Assembly: GCA_003277985.1 (NCBI GenBank)
Contig: QCHR01000001.1
Coordinates: 1-64,000 of the forward strand
Source of the DNA: Prochlorococcus sp. AG-402-G06
Lineage (GTDB): Bacteria; Cyanobacteriota; Cyanobacteriia; PCC-6307; Cyanobiaceae
Length of the DNA: 64,000 bases
Direction: 5' to 3'
Position 1 is the stretch's first letter, and every line of letters begins with the position of its first letter. Shown here one piece after another: positions 9,693-20,263 of the stretch. Both the position numbers and the translations under genes were made by a program. The notes below the pieces were generated by a model. That model was not told the DNA's origin, did no database searches, and saw only the letters and a list, made by a program, of their open reading frames with translations.

Positions 9693-11360
9693 TTGGCGTT
9701 AATTAATGGCTTTCACCTAAAAAATATTAGAGGTGATGTATTAGGTGGCTTGACTGCTGCAGTTGTAGCGCTACCACTTGCTTTAGCGTTTGGAAATGCG
9801 GCTCTTGGACCTGGAGGCGCTATATACGGACTTTACGGGGCAGTCGTAGTAGGTTTTCTCGCAGCATTGTTTGGAGGAACTCCTGCTCAAGTAAGTGGTC
9901 CGACTGGGCCGATGAGCGTAACAGTTGCTGGAGTAGTTGCGAGCTTGGCGGCTGTAGGAGTACCTAGAGATTTATCTGCTGGAGAAATTCTTCCTTTAGT
10001 AATGGCAGCAGTAGTCATTGGAGGATTATTTCAAATTTTATTTGGCCTACTAAGGCTTGGTAAATACATCACACTAGTTCCATACTCAGTTGTTTCAGGC
10101 TTTATGTCTGGAATTGGAGTAATCATAATTACTCTTCAAATAGGTCCTTTACTTGGAATATCAACTAGAGGAGGAGTATTAGAGTCTCTTTCAACTTTAG
10201 TTAACAATTTCGAACCAAATGGAGCTGCCATAGCAGTTGCAATAATGACACTTGCGATAGTGTTTCTGACACCCCGCAAAATAAGTCAATGGGTACCCTC
10301 CCCTCTTTTAGCATTATTAATAGTTACTCCTTTATCAATACTTCTATTTGGTGATAGTTCCTTAGACCGAATAGGGGCAATACCAGAAGGTGGTCTTTCC
10401 TTAAGTCTCCCAGATCCAAGCTTTGATAATTTCTTCCCAATAATTCTTAAAGCAGGACTAGTTCTTGCTGTTCTTGGTGCTATTGACTCCCTTCTTACGT
10501 CTCTAGTAGCGGATAATATTTCACAAACAAGGCACAATTCCGATCGAGAACTAATTGGACAAGGTATTGGAAATGCAATAGCTGGGATTTTTACAGGGTT
10601 GCCGGGCGCTGGAGCAACAATGAGAACAGTAATAAATGTGAAATCTGGAGGTTCCACCCCAATCTCAGGGATGGTTCATTCAGTTGTATTGCTATTCGTT
10701 CTAGTTGGTGCTGGTCCTTTAGCCGCTCAGATCCCTACAGCTCTTCTTGCAGGAATTTTAATAAAAGTTGGCTTAGACATTATTGATTGGGGATTTTTAT
10801 TAAGAGCTCATAGACTTTCGCTGAAAACTGCAAGTGTGATGTATGGAGTCCTCTTAATGACAGTTTTCTGGGACTTGATATGGGCTGTATTAGTTGGTGT
10901 ATTCATAGCAAATATGCTTACGATAGATTCAATTACAGAGACGCAATTGGAGGGAATGGAAGCTGATAACCCATTTGATTCAGCATCAAATAACAATGCT
11001 GCAAATGCTCAACTACCTTCAGATGAAAAAGCACTTTTAGATCGTTGTGCTGGAGAAGTAATGCTATTCAGATTAAAAGGACCACTTAGTTTTGGAGCAG
11101 CAAAAGGAATTACTGAAAGAATGATGCTTGTGAGAAACTATAAAGTTCTAATTCTTGATATTACTGATGTTCCTAGGCTTGGAGTTACTGCAACTCTCGC
11201 AATAGAAGATATGGTTCAGGAAGCTCTAAACAACTCAAGAAAAGCATATGTTGCTGGTGCAACAGGAAGAGTAAAAGACAGACTTGCTAAATTTGGAGTG
11301 GATGTAATTGGTACAAGGAAAGAAGCTCTCACAGCTGCAATTGACAGCCTCAATGGTTGA
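9693..11360 (+). CDS. bicA: SulP family anion transporter, BicA-like bicarbonate uptake
   Basis: The 555-residue protein has about twelve hydrophobic helices up to residue 415. A cytoplasmic STAS domain of about 95 residues follows (LDITDVPRLGVTATLAIEDMV). The start of the transport domain (GDVLGGLTAAVVALPLALAFG) and PAQVSGPTGPMSV are SulP hallmarks. In cyanobacteria this group includes BicA, the sodium-dependent bicarbonate importer; sulfate or another anion cannot be excluded from sequence alone. The bicarbonate assignment rests on the two genes behind it. The TTG start at 9693 has an AAGGAGAG ribosome site eight bases upstream, unusually strong for this genome. Confidence 0.88.
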   Translation: MALINGFHLKNIRGDVLGGLTAAVVALPLALAFGNAALGPGGAIYGLYGAVVVGFLAALFGGTPAQVSGPTGPMSVTVAGVVASLAAVGVPRDLSAGEILPLVMAAVVIGGLFQILFGLLRLGKYITLVPYSVVSGFMSGIGVIIITLQIGPLLGISTRGGVLESLSTLVNNFEPNGAAIAVAIMTLAIVFLTPRKISQWVPSPLLALLIVTPLSILLFGDSSLDRIGAIPEGGLSLSLPDPSFDNFFPIILKAGLVLAVLGAIDSLLTSLVADNISQTRHNSDRELIGQGIGNAIAGIFTGLPGAGATMRTVINVKSGGSTPISGMVHSVVLLFVLVGAGPLAAQIPTALLAGILIKVGLDIIDWGFLLRAHRLSLKTASVMYGVLLMTVFWDLIWAVLVGVFIANMLTIDSITETQLEGMEADNPFDSASNNNAANAQLPSDEKALLDRCAGEVMLFRLKGPLSFGAAKGITERMMLVRNYKVLILDITDVPRLGVTATLAIEDMVQEALNNSRKAYVAGATGRVKDRLAKFGVDVIGTRKEALTAAIDSLNG

Positions 11361-11406
11361 GAGTCAATATTTTCATCTGATTGCTTGCTTTAAGAACTAA
11401 CAAGAA

Positions 11407-12402
11407 ATGGGACAAAACCTTTTCATACAAAATGCTTTAAGTCCGCCAATACTTTTTTTCTTTTTGGGTGCAATTGCATACGCATTAAAGTCTGATTTTG
11501 AAATTCCAGCTCCGCTACCAAAATTATTTTCTTTATATCTTTTACTTGCAATAGGCTTCAGAGGAGGCATTGAGCTTCAAAACAGTGGCTTTGGCTATCC
11601 AGTTCTTCCTACTGTTATAGCAGCAATATTAATGTCCCTTTTAATCCCACTTATTTGCTTTTTAGTACTGAGATTTAAATTCGATGTTTTCAATGCAGCA
11701 GCAATATCAGCAGCATATGGATCAATAAGTGCAGTGACATTTATAACAGCTGAAAGCTTTCTTGAAAGTCAAAACATACCTTTTGATGGTTTTATGGTTG
11801 CAGCATTAGCACTAATGGAATCTCCAGCAATAATAATTGGTCTTCTCTTAGTAAAATTTGGAGCTCCCAAAGATAGGCCCATTAAAAGGAAAATGAAATG
11901 GGGGTCAATTCTGCATGAGTCGATGTTAAATGGTTCTGTCTATTTGTTACTTGGAAGCCTTCTAATAGGTTTTTTAACATCCGCGATTGATCCATCTGAC
12001 ATAAAAAAAATGGAACCGTTCACAGCTGAATTGTTCTATGGCGCAGAATGTTTTTTCCTTCTTGACATGGGCATTGTGGCTGCTCAACGCCTCGCTCGTT
12101 TAAATAAGACAGGTGCTTTTCTCATTATGTTTTCAATATTTATGCCAATAGTTAATGCAGTACTTGGATCATTAGTAGCTAGATTTCTAAATTTAGATCC
12201 AGGGAATGCGCTATTATTTGTAGTCCTATGCGCTAGTGCTTCATACTTAGCTGTACCAACTGCAATGAGAATGACTGTTCCTGAAGCACGTCCTAGTTAT
12301 TACATTTCGACCACTCTTGGATTAACTTTTCCTTTTAACATAATCATTGGTATTCCAGTATATATGGGTTTAGTGAACACAATGATTCCTTCAGTTGGGT
12401 AA
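11407..12402 (+). CDS. sbtA: Sodium-dependent bicarbonate transporter, SbtA family
   Basis: The 331-residue inner-membrane protein has about ten hydrophobic helices arranged as an inverted repeat, the DUF897/SbtA fold. Recognisable pieces are LPKLFSLYLLLAIGFRGG early, YGSISAVTFITA in the first core motif, and ASASYLAVPTAMRMTVPEARPS in the second. SbtA couples sodium entry to high-affinity bicarbonate uptake, feeding the carboxysome. This member belongs to the divergent group of marine picocyanobacteria, so kinetics may differ from freshwater SbtA. It follows the SulP gene by 46 bases and precedes the PII-like gene by nine, forming one operon. Confidence 0.9.
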   Translation: MGQNLFIQNALSPPILFFFLGAIAYALKSDFEIPAPLPKLFSLYLLLAIGFRGGIELQNSGFGYPVLPTVIAAILMSLLIPLICFLVLRFKFDVFNAAAISAAYGSISAVTFITAESFLESQNIPFDGFMVAALALMESPAIIIGLLLVKFGAPKDRPIKRKMKWGSILHESMLNGSVYLLLGSLLIGFLTSAIDPSDIKKMEPFTAELFYGAECFFLLDMGIVAAQRLARLNKTGAFLIMFSIFMPIVNAVLGSLVARFLNLDPGNALLFVVLCASASYLAVPTAMRMTVPEARPSYYISTTLGLTFPFNIIIGIPVYMGLVNTMIPSVG

Positions 12403-12411
12403 CTCAATTTC

Positions 12412-12693
12412 ATGAAAAGACTTGATTTAATTTTTAGTGAAAGAGAACTAGATGATGTTCTCTCAGCATTAGAAAAAGCTGAAGTTCCTGGCTACACAGT
12501 TATGAAACATGCTACGGGAAGAGGTCCAGAAAGAATTGTCACAGAAGACATGGAATTCACTGGATTTGGATCAAACGCACACGTAATTATTTTTTGTGAG
12601 CAAGAAATAATCGACAAGATAAGAGAAAACATAAAAACTGTTCTTAGTTACTACGGTGGTGTGGCATATGTTTCTGAAGCAACTCCTCTTTAA
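12412..12693 (+). CDS. sbtB: SbtB-like PII-family regulator of bicarbonate uptake
   Basis: The 93-residue protein starts MKRLDLIFSERELDDVLSALEKAEVPGYTVMKHATGRGP, which follows the ferredoxin-like PII fold. The T-loop region is around 35-50, and GGVAYVSEATPL is at the end. SbtB proteins form trimers that bind adenine nucleotides, notably cAMP and AMP, and associate with SbtA. Freshwater SbtB is about 110 residues and ends in a cysteine-containing redox loop. That extension is missing here, and the only cysteine is in IIFCEQE. The start lies nine bases after the sbtA stop. The name is supported by gene order and fold. Confidence 0.85.
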   Translation: MKRLDLIFSERELDDVLSALEKAEVPGYTVMKHATGRGPERIVTEDMEFTGFGSNAHVIIFCEQEIIDKIRENIKTVLSYYGGVAYVSEATPL

Positions 12694-12715
12694 AAATTCT
12701 TATCAATTGCTCGCT

Positions 12716-13672
12716 TTAAGCATGAACCCAATCGACACGAATTGATTTCCGACTATTTAAATATCTATCTATTGCCATAGCAGCTATGCATCCATCCGAT
12801 GCTGCAACAACAGCTTGTTTAAAAGGAGTATTTCTAATGTCGCCAATAGCCCAAACCCCTTCGACCGTTGTCGACATAAAGTCATCCACCAAAACTCCTC
12901 CATCCTCCTTAAAAGCAACCTGTTCACCAAGAAAGTCAGTGATCGGCTTAGAACCGCTCATATAAACAAAAACACCTTCAATAGCTAAATCTTGATGCGT
13001 ATCCATTGAACGATTCTTAACCTTAATACCTGTCACTCCTGAATCATTACCTTCAATCTGCATTAACCTAGTCTTGCTCCAATGGTTTACATTTGGTTTT
13101 GATAAGAGATCTTGCGCATGATGATCATCTGATTTTGGATCATTTGATGTTATCCAATGAACTTTGGAAGCAAATTTTGTTAGAACATTTGCTTCTTCAA
13201 TTGCCTCTTTATTAATACCAACGACGGCGACTTCACGATCTCTATAAAAAGCCCCATCACAAGTCGCGCAATAACTTACTCCTCTACCAAGGAATTCAGC
13301 CTCCCCTTTAAAAGATGCAGGTCTTCCCATTGCTCCACTAGCAACTACAAGTGCCTTTGATTTAAAAGTACCATCTGGGGTGTAAATAGTTTTCCAGTCT
13401 CCACTGGCGTCAATTCCAAAAACTTGTGCTCTGCGATAGTCAGCCCCATACTGGGTAGCTTGATCTCTCATCAATTTCAATAAGGCCTCTCCGCTCATTT
13501 CACTAGAAACACCTGGATAATTTGCAATTTGATGTGTTATTGCTAGGGCTCCAACATCAGGATTCTTATCGAGAATTACAGTTTTCAAGTCTGCTCGGGA
13601 AGTGTATAGCGCACAACTGCAACCAGCAGGCCCACCACCAACTATGACAACATCAGTTTCAATGGTTTCCAA
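12716..13672 (-). CDS. Thioredoxin-reductase-fold flavoprotein with degenerate NADPH site (DDOR-like candidate)
   Basis: The 318-residue protein has an N-terminal FAD motif GGGPAG (12-17), a redox-active CATC at 135-138, and the C-terminal FAD segment VWAIGDIRNTPFKQAV, as in bacterial thioredoxin reductase. The NADPH-binding features are lost. The glycine-rich loop expected after VAVV reads GINKEA (152-157) instead of GGGxSA, and the HRR motif that holds the 2'-phosphate reads TSN (175-177). A family described in oxygenic photosynthetic prokaryotes, DDOR, has this fold with a second FAD in place of NADPH and runs the reaction in the opposite direction. Assignment to DDOR is inference. It is convergent with the bicarbonate operon, 22 bases apart. 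Confidence 0.8.
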   Translation of the reverse strand: METIETDVVIVGGGPAGCSCALYTSRADLKTVILDKNPDVGALAITHQIANYPGVSSEMSGEALLKLMRDQATQYGADYRRAQVFGIDASGDWKTIYTPDGTFKSKALVVASGAMGRPASFKGEAEFLGRGVSYCATCDGAFYRDREVAVVGINKEAIEEANVLTKFASKVHWITSNDPKSDDHHAQDLLSKPNVNHWSKTRLMQIEGNDSGVTGIKVKNRSMDTHQDLAIEGVFVYMSGSKPITDFLGEQVAFKEDGGVLVDDFMSTTVEGVWAIGDIRNTPFKQAVVAASDGCIAAMAIDRYLNSRKSIRVDWVHA

Positions 13673-13942
13673 TGGAAAATCTCTTGGTTAGGTTTTTGTT
13701 CTCTTTCAAAAAGAGAAAAGGATGTTTTGAGATCACTTGGGTTAACAGATTAGACTTTTACCCCAAATCAAATCAAATGTTTGTACTCTTCAACTCTAAT
13801 GAAAATATTCTAGGTTGAGTGATAACAAACAATCTTCTAAATAGATTTAATTGATTAAGAGCGAATCTGCATATATTCAGTTTCAATCCTAAGACACAAA
13901 AAACCCTAGATCTTCTAGAGTGAAAGCTGATTAATTAAATCA

Positions 13943-14254
13943 TTGAGCGACTCAGAGATACTGCTAAAAGCAGCCATGAACCGAATAGCAGCAAGGATAA
14001 CTGAGAAGGTGATCAATTCTGCCCAGGAATTCACTGAAATTGCTGAAGAATTACCTCAAAAGCTGCAAAATGAATGGTCTAGCTTTAAAGAAGAGGTTAT
14101 TGAAGAGTCTGAACGAATAGAAAAGAAGAATAATGCATCACAAGACAAAACCTCTAAAGAACAATTAAGTAAAGAAGATTTAATTCAAATTCAAATAGAT
14201 AATCTCAGATCAAAGGTTATCGATATTAATAAAGATATTGAGGGAAAAAATTGA
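13943..14254 (+). CDS. Small helical protein of unknown function, coupled to a UbiB-family kinase
   Basis: The 103-residue product is hydrophilic and predicted helical. There is an amphipathic N-terminal half (AARITEKVINSAQEFTEIAE) and an acidic/lysine-rich C-terminal half that looks like coiled coil from about residue 78. It has no membrane segment or signal peptide. The TTG at 13943 is taken as the start; an ATG eleven codons later is the alternative. Its TGA overlaps the TTG of the following UbiB gene, implying translational coupling. A 270-base gap upstream, shared with the divergent flavoprotein gene, contains no gene I can see, only a small CTAGA/TCTAG inverted repeat at 13906-13918. 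Confidence 0.65.
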   Translation: MSDSEILLKAAMNRIAARITEKVINSAQEFTEIAEELPQKLQNEWSSFKEEVIEESERIEKKNNASQDKTSKEQLSKEDLIQIQIDNLRSKVIDINKDIEGKN

Positions 14255-15930
14255 TATTTTTAGCTAATCAAATTCAAAGATTTGTTAGAGCAATTAGGAT
14301 TTGGATAATATTATTAGGTCTGCTTTTCTATTTGTGGTTTGATTCTAAAAAATGGACCTACTTGAAAGGATATACCACTAAACGAAGGGAAAAAAGAAAT
14401 ACCTCAAGAGCAAAATGGCTTACAAGAGAATTAGTCAAACTAGGATCAGCATTTATAAAATTAGGCCAACTTTTATCTGCAAGAGCTGATGTTATTCCAT
14501 CTGCATGGGTAAATGAGCTTACCTCTCTACAAGATAGAGTTCCACCTTTTTCATTTGAAAAAATTCAAGAAATTCTAATCAAGGAGCTTGGAAATTCATA
14601 TGAAAAAATTATCAGTATTGATGAAATACCAATTGGTTCTGCCTCGCTTGCTCAAGTTCATAGAGCTAGATTAATTAATGAAAAAAATGTTATTTTCAAA
14701 GTTCAAAGACCAGACATAGAAAAGTTTTTCAGGCTTGATTTAGATGTAATGAATCAAGTCGCAAAAGTAGTTCAAAGAATAAAGTCTCTAAGTCGAGGGA
14801 ATGACTGGATAGGAATTGCAAAGGAGTCTAAGAGAGTCTTACTCAGAGAGTTAGATTTTAGAATTGAAGCTCAATATGCTGCAAGATTTAAACAACAATT
14901 TATAGATGACTCAGATATTCTAATTCCAAGCGTTTTTTGGGATTTAAGCACCAGTAAAGTTTTATGTTTGGAGTATTTACCAGGAATCAAGATAAATGAC
15001 ATTGAATCTCTGAAAAGTAATGATATTGATACTTCTTTAATAGCAAAAATTGGAGCTACAAGTTATTTAAAACAATTGGTTAATTTCGGTTTTTTCCACG
15101 CTGATCCTCACCCAGGCAATCTAGCTGTTTCAAAGCGTGGTTCTCTCATTTATTATGATTTTGGAATGATGGGTTTTGTCTCTGAGCGTATTAGAGGTAG
15201 GCTCAATTCAATGATCAAAGCCGCAGCGCTGAGAGATGTTCGTGGACTAGTAAAAGAACTTCAAATCGCTGGGTTAATAGAAAAAGATGTCGAAATAGGC
15301 CCTGTTAGAAGACTAATAAGAATAATGTTAAATGAGGCCCTCACTCCTCCCTTTGATTCTCAAATCATTGAAAAGCTCTCTGGTGATATATCTGAACTGG
15401 CTTATGGCAAACCCTTTAGAATACCAATAGAGTTGATTTTTGTTTTTAGAGCATTATCAACTTTTGAAGGAGTTGGAAGATATTTAGACCCAGAATTCAA
15501 CTTAATAGCAATAGCAAAACCATTCCTCCTTCCTCTAATGACTTCAAAAAATCCAGACTCTAATGACTTATTTAATGAATTAGGAAGACAAGTTACTGAA
15601 ATAGGCAGTAAAGCTGTTGGGTTACCAAAACGCTTGGATGAAAATCTAGAGAGACTGGAACAAGGCGACTTGCAACTTCAAGTGCGAATGGGTGAATCAG
15701 ACAGACAATTAAGAAGGATGATTAATGCTCAACAATCATTAGGTAATTCTGTTCTTCTTGGCTCACTTGCAATATCCTCAGCTTTGTTAGCTTCAACTAA
15801 TAGACCTTTTTTATTTCTCATACCATTAACGGTTGGATTTCCGATAGCTCTAAGCTGGATTAAATTAAAATTTAAGATGAGAAGGGAAAGTAGTTTAGAT
15901 AATTTTCAAGGAAGAAAAAGCTTTAAATAA
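14251..15930 (+). CDS. ABC1/UbiB (AarF) family atypical protein kinase
   Basis: The 559-residue protein has the family hallmarks: KxGQ motif KLGQ at 70-73 followed by LSARAD, and the alanine-rich nucleotide loop GSASLAQVHRA near 130. The catalytic region reads FFHADPHPGNLAV, then YYDFGMMG. A hydrophobic helix lies at 13-31, and two more occupy the C-terminus (about 505-540), so the enzyme is membrane anchored. Relatives support ubiquinone synthesis in proteobacteria; in cyanobacteria and plastids they are linked to prenyl-lipid and plastoquinone metabolism. Which lipid this one serves cannot be read here. The TTG start overlaps the stop of the small upstream gene. Confidence 0.88.
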   Translation: MIFLANQIQRFVRAIRIWIILLGLLFYLWFDSKKWTYLKGYTTKRREKRNTSRAKWLTRELVKLGSAFIKLGQLLSARADVIPSAWVNELTSLQDRVPPFSFEKIQEILIKELGNSYEKIISIDEIPIGSASLAQVHRARLINEKNVIFKVQRPDIEKFFRLDLDVMNQVAKVVQRIKSLSRGNDWIGIAKESKRVLLRELDFRIEAQYAARFKQQFIDDSDILIPSVFWDLSTSKVLCLEYLPGIKINDIESLKSNDIDTSLIAKIGATSYLKQLVNFGFFHADPHPGNLAVSKRGSLIYYDFGMMGFVSERIRGRLNSMIKAAALRDVRGLVKELQIAGLIEKDVEIGPVRRLIRIMLNEALTPPFDSQIIEKLSGDISELAYGKPFRIPIELIFVFRALSTFEGVGRYLDPEFNLIAIAKPFLLPLMTSKNPDSNDLFNELGRQVTEIGSKAVGLPKRLDENLERLEQGDLQLQVRMGESDRQLRRMINAQQSLGNSVLLGSLAISSALLASTNRPFLFLIPLTVGFPIALSWIKLKFKMRRESSLDNFQGRKSFK

Positions 15931-15936
15931 AGATAA

Positions 15937-17268
<1,332 letters not shown>

Positions 17269-17425
17269 CTACATTATTCCTATATGTTCCTGAATTGCTA
17301 ATCTAGCTTGCTTTCCAAGACCTAATCAGTCACATTCGTCTTAACAAGAAATACACGTATCGCTAAAAAGGTCTCAATCAAAATTCAGAAGGCAAATGAA
17401 CACTTTGAATCAAAATTGATCAAAA

Positions 17426-20191
17426 ATGAATGTAAGCCTAACGACAGAACCCGATTCTTTTAGCGATGAGGCTTGGAGTCTTTTACTCATAGCTGAACAA
17501 TCAGCAAGAAGGTGGCGACATCAGAATTTAGATGTTGAACATCTGATTCAAGTACTTTTTAGAAATAAAAAATTTCAGAAATATACAAATTCTTTACCTG
17601 TAAACCATGAAGAAATAAATGATATTTTAGAAAACTTTATCGCTGAACTTCCAATAAACAACCAATCAGATTTATTTATTGGAGAAGATTTAGAAGTTCT
17701 TCTTGAAACGGCTGATGATTTTCGCTCTCGATGGGGATCTAATCAAATAGAGATATCTCATATTCTTATCGCAATTGGTAGAGATAATCGCTTAGGAGAA
17801 GATCTTTTTTATCAAGCAGGTCTCCCTAGTGAAATTCTTGAAGCAGAATTGCGACGATTACCAGCACCCAAATCATTTAAACAATCAAAAAGAATTACAA
17901 CGCAACAAAAAGAAGATAGACCACAAAAAAATTCGAGACCTTCTGCCACTACCAAGAAAACTTCGAAAAATCTCGATACCGAGGAACTTACTCCTCTAAA
18001 AAAAGAGGAGATCACATCAAAACAAGAATCCTTAAATCTTAATGAAACGCCTAGTGCATTGGATTTATATTGCAAAGATCTTACGGCCGAAGCTGAGAAT
18101 GGGGCATTAGACCCTGTAATTGGCAGAGAGTCCGAAATAAAAGCAATTACAAAAGTTTTATCTCGCAGAGGCAAAAACAACCCCGTATTAATTGGGGCTC
18201 CAGGTGTAGGTAAAACTGCAGTTGCACAATTGTTAGCTCAAAAAATCATAACCAACGAAATTCCTGCTTCACTTCAAGGTTTAAGACTAATTTCACTTGA
18301 TATCGGTGCGTTAATAGCTGGAGCCAAATTCAGAGGGCAGTTTGAAGAGAGATTTAGATCATTGTTAAGTGAAATCAGCAATAGCGAAAAAGGATTCATC
18401 TTATTTATAGACGAATTACACACAATCGTAAGCAAAGACAGATCAAATACTGATGCTGGAAGTTTATTAAAACCATTACTAGCCAGCGGAGATTTGAGAT
18501 GTATTGGCGCGACAACTCCAGATAATTATAGACGTACTATCGAAAAAGACCTAGCTCTTGATAGACGATTTCAGCAAGTATTAATCAAAGAGCCTGGACT
18601 TGATTTAAGCTTGAAAATTTTAAAAGGACTTAAAGAAAATTATGAACATCATCATGGAGTAACTATTACAGATGAAGCACTAATCACAGCTAATCGTTTG
18701 GCACATAGATATATAAGTGATAGATGCCTACCCGACAAAGCTATTGATTTAATTGATGAGGCTTCAGCTCAAGTAAAAATCGAATCCGCATCAAAGCCAA
18801 AAATCATACAAGAGAAAGAATCACAAGTTAATCTATTAGAGTCATCAATCATCCATGCAGATAAAGATTCAACACTAGAAACTATCAATAATCTTGAAGA
18901 AAAAAAAGAATTGCTAGTCTTTGAGCTAGCTCAAATCAAACAAAAATGGCAAGATCAGATAAATAAATTAGCTGAATTACAAGAACTAAAAATAAGCGTT
19001 GAAGAATTAAAAAATTTAATAAGAGAAGTTGAAATAACTGGTGATACTGAAAAAGTAGAAAGACTTAAATATGAACAACTTTATCAAATAAACGAAAGAA
19101 TAAAAGAAATAGAAGTTTCTATCCAAGAAGACAAAGAGGATGGGGATTTCTTACTAACAGACCAAGTCAATCCAGAAGACATCGCTGATGTTGTCTCTAG
19201 ATGGACGGGAATTCCTGTCAGAAAAGTCTTATCAGGTGAAAGACAAAAACTTTTAAATTTAGAGCAAGACTTAGAGAAAAAAGTTATTGGTCAACTTAAT
19301 GCTGTTCAAGCAGTCTCAGCAGCAATTCGTAGAGCAAGAGCTGGGATGCAGGACATAAGAAGGCCTATTGGATCCTTTCTTTTCCTGGGCCCTACGGGTG
19401 TTGGCAAGACTGAGCTTGCTAGATCACTAGCAAGCTCTTTATTTGATGAAGAGGACGCTTTATTGAGACTTGATATGAGTGAATATATGGAGAGAAATGC
19501 TGTTTCAAGACTGTTAGGTGCGCCACCTGGATACGTAGGTTACGAAGAAGGTGGACAATTAACAGAGGCAATTAGGAAGAGACCTTATGCAGTTTTACTC
19601 CTCGACGAGATTGAAAAAGCTCATCCAGAAGTTTTCAACATCCTTTTACAGGTATTAGATGATGGAAGACTGACCGATTCCCAAGGTCGAACAGTAGATT
19701 TTAGGAATACAGTAATTGTTATGACAAGCAATCTTGCTAGCAAAGCAATCTTAAATAATTCACTTCAAGTTCAAAGCGAAAAATCAAATAAAAATATTCT
19801 TGCGCAAGAATTAGATCAAAAAATCAACGAGGCCTTAACAAAACATTTTCGACCAGAATTTTTGAACCGCATTGATGAAGTAATAAGATTTTGTCCACTA
19901 AAGCCTGAAAGTCTAGAACAAATAGTCCGACTTCAACTTGATGAATTGAAGAAGCTTCTCAAACAACAAGGTTTAGATCTTTATGTTGACGAAAACACCA
20001 TTAAAACTCTTGCTGATGAAGGCTATGAACCTGAATACGGGGCCAGACCGCTAAGAAGAGTGATTCGAAGAAGATTAGAAAACCCACTGGCCACACAAAT
20101 TTTGGAAGAGGCTTTTGAAGATGCAAAATCAATAAGGGTTGAGACTAACGATGATGAGTCAAAAAAACTTCTTTTTTTAATAGATAACTAA
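17426..20191 (+). CDS. clpB2: ClpB-type AAA+ disaggregase, second (ClpB2) paralogue type
   Basis: The 921-residue protein has an N domain (1-147) and a low-complexity K/S/T/Q linker (about 148-208). It continues with AAA-1 carrying Walker A GAPGVGKT at 257-264 and FILFIDELHT, a coiled-coil middle domain (455-575), AAA-2 with GPTGVGKT at 655-662, and a D2-small domain. ClpB threads aggregated proteins together with DnaK. The divergent N domain and long linker match the second ClpB of cyanobacteria, which in Synechococcus is constitutive and essential rather than heat-induced. The start ATG is at 17426. Assignment to the second paralogue is an inference from these deviations. Confidence 0.85.
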   Translation: MNVSLTTEPDSFSDEAWSLLLIAEQSARRWRHQNLDVEHLIQVLFRNKKFQKYTNSLPVNHEEINDILENFIAELPINNQSDLFIGEDLEVLLETADDFRSRWGSNQIEISHILIAIGRDNRLGEDLFYQAGLPSEILEAELRRLPAPKSFKQSKRITTQQKEDRPQKNSRPSATTKKTSKNLDTEELTPLKKEEITSKQESLNLNETPSALDLYCKDLTAEAENGALDPVIGRESEIKAITKVLSRRGKNNPVLIGAPGVGKTAVAQLLAQKIITNEIPASLQGLRLISLDIGALIAGAKFRGQFEERFRSLLSEISNSEKGFILFIDELHTIVSKDRSNTDAGSLLKPLLASGDLRCIGATTPDNYRRTIEKDLALDRRFQQVLIKEPGLDLSLKILKGLKENYEHHHGVTITDEALITANRLAHRYISDRCLPDKAIDLIDEASAQVKIESASKPKIIQEKESQVNLLESSIIHADKDSTLETINNLEEKKELLVFELAQIKQKWQDQINKLAELQELKISVEELKNLIREVEITGDTEKVERLKYEQLYQINERIKEIEVSIQEDKEDGDFLLTDQVNPEDIADVVSRWTGIPVRKVLSGERQKLLNLEQDLEKKVIGQLNAVQAVSAAIRRARAGMQDIRRPIGSFLFLGPTGVGKTELARSLASSLFDEEDALLRLDMSEYMERNAVSRLLGAPPGYVGYEEGGQLTEAIRKRPYAVLLLDEIEKAHPEVFNILLQVLDDGRLTDSQGRTVDFRNTVIVMTSNLASKAILNNSLQVQSEKSNKNILAQELDQKINEALTKHFRPEFLNRIDEVIRFCPLKPESLEQIVRLQLDELKKLLKQQGLDLYVDENTIKTLADEGYEPEYGARPLRRVIRRRLENPLATQILEEAFEDAKSIRVETNDDESKKLLFLIDN

Positions 20192-20263
20192 TCCATCAAA
20201 CATAAGTTAGTGTAGGTTTATAGTCATTGTTTTTAAAAGTACCTTCCTTTTAGTCTTCCCAAA

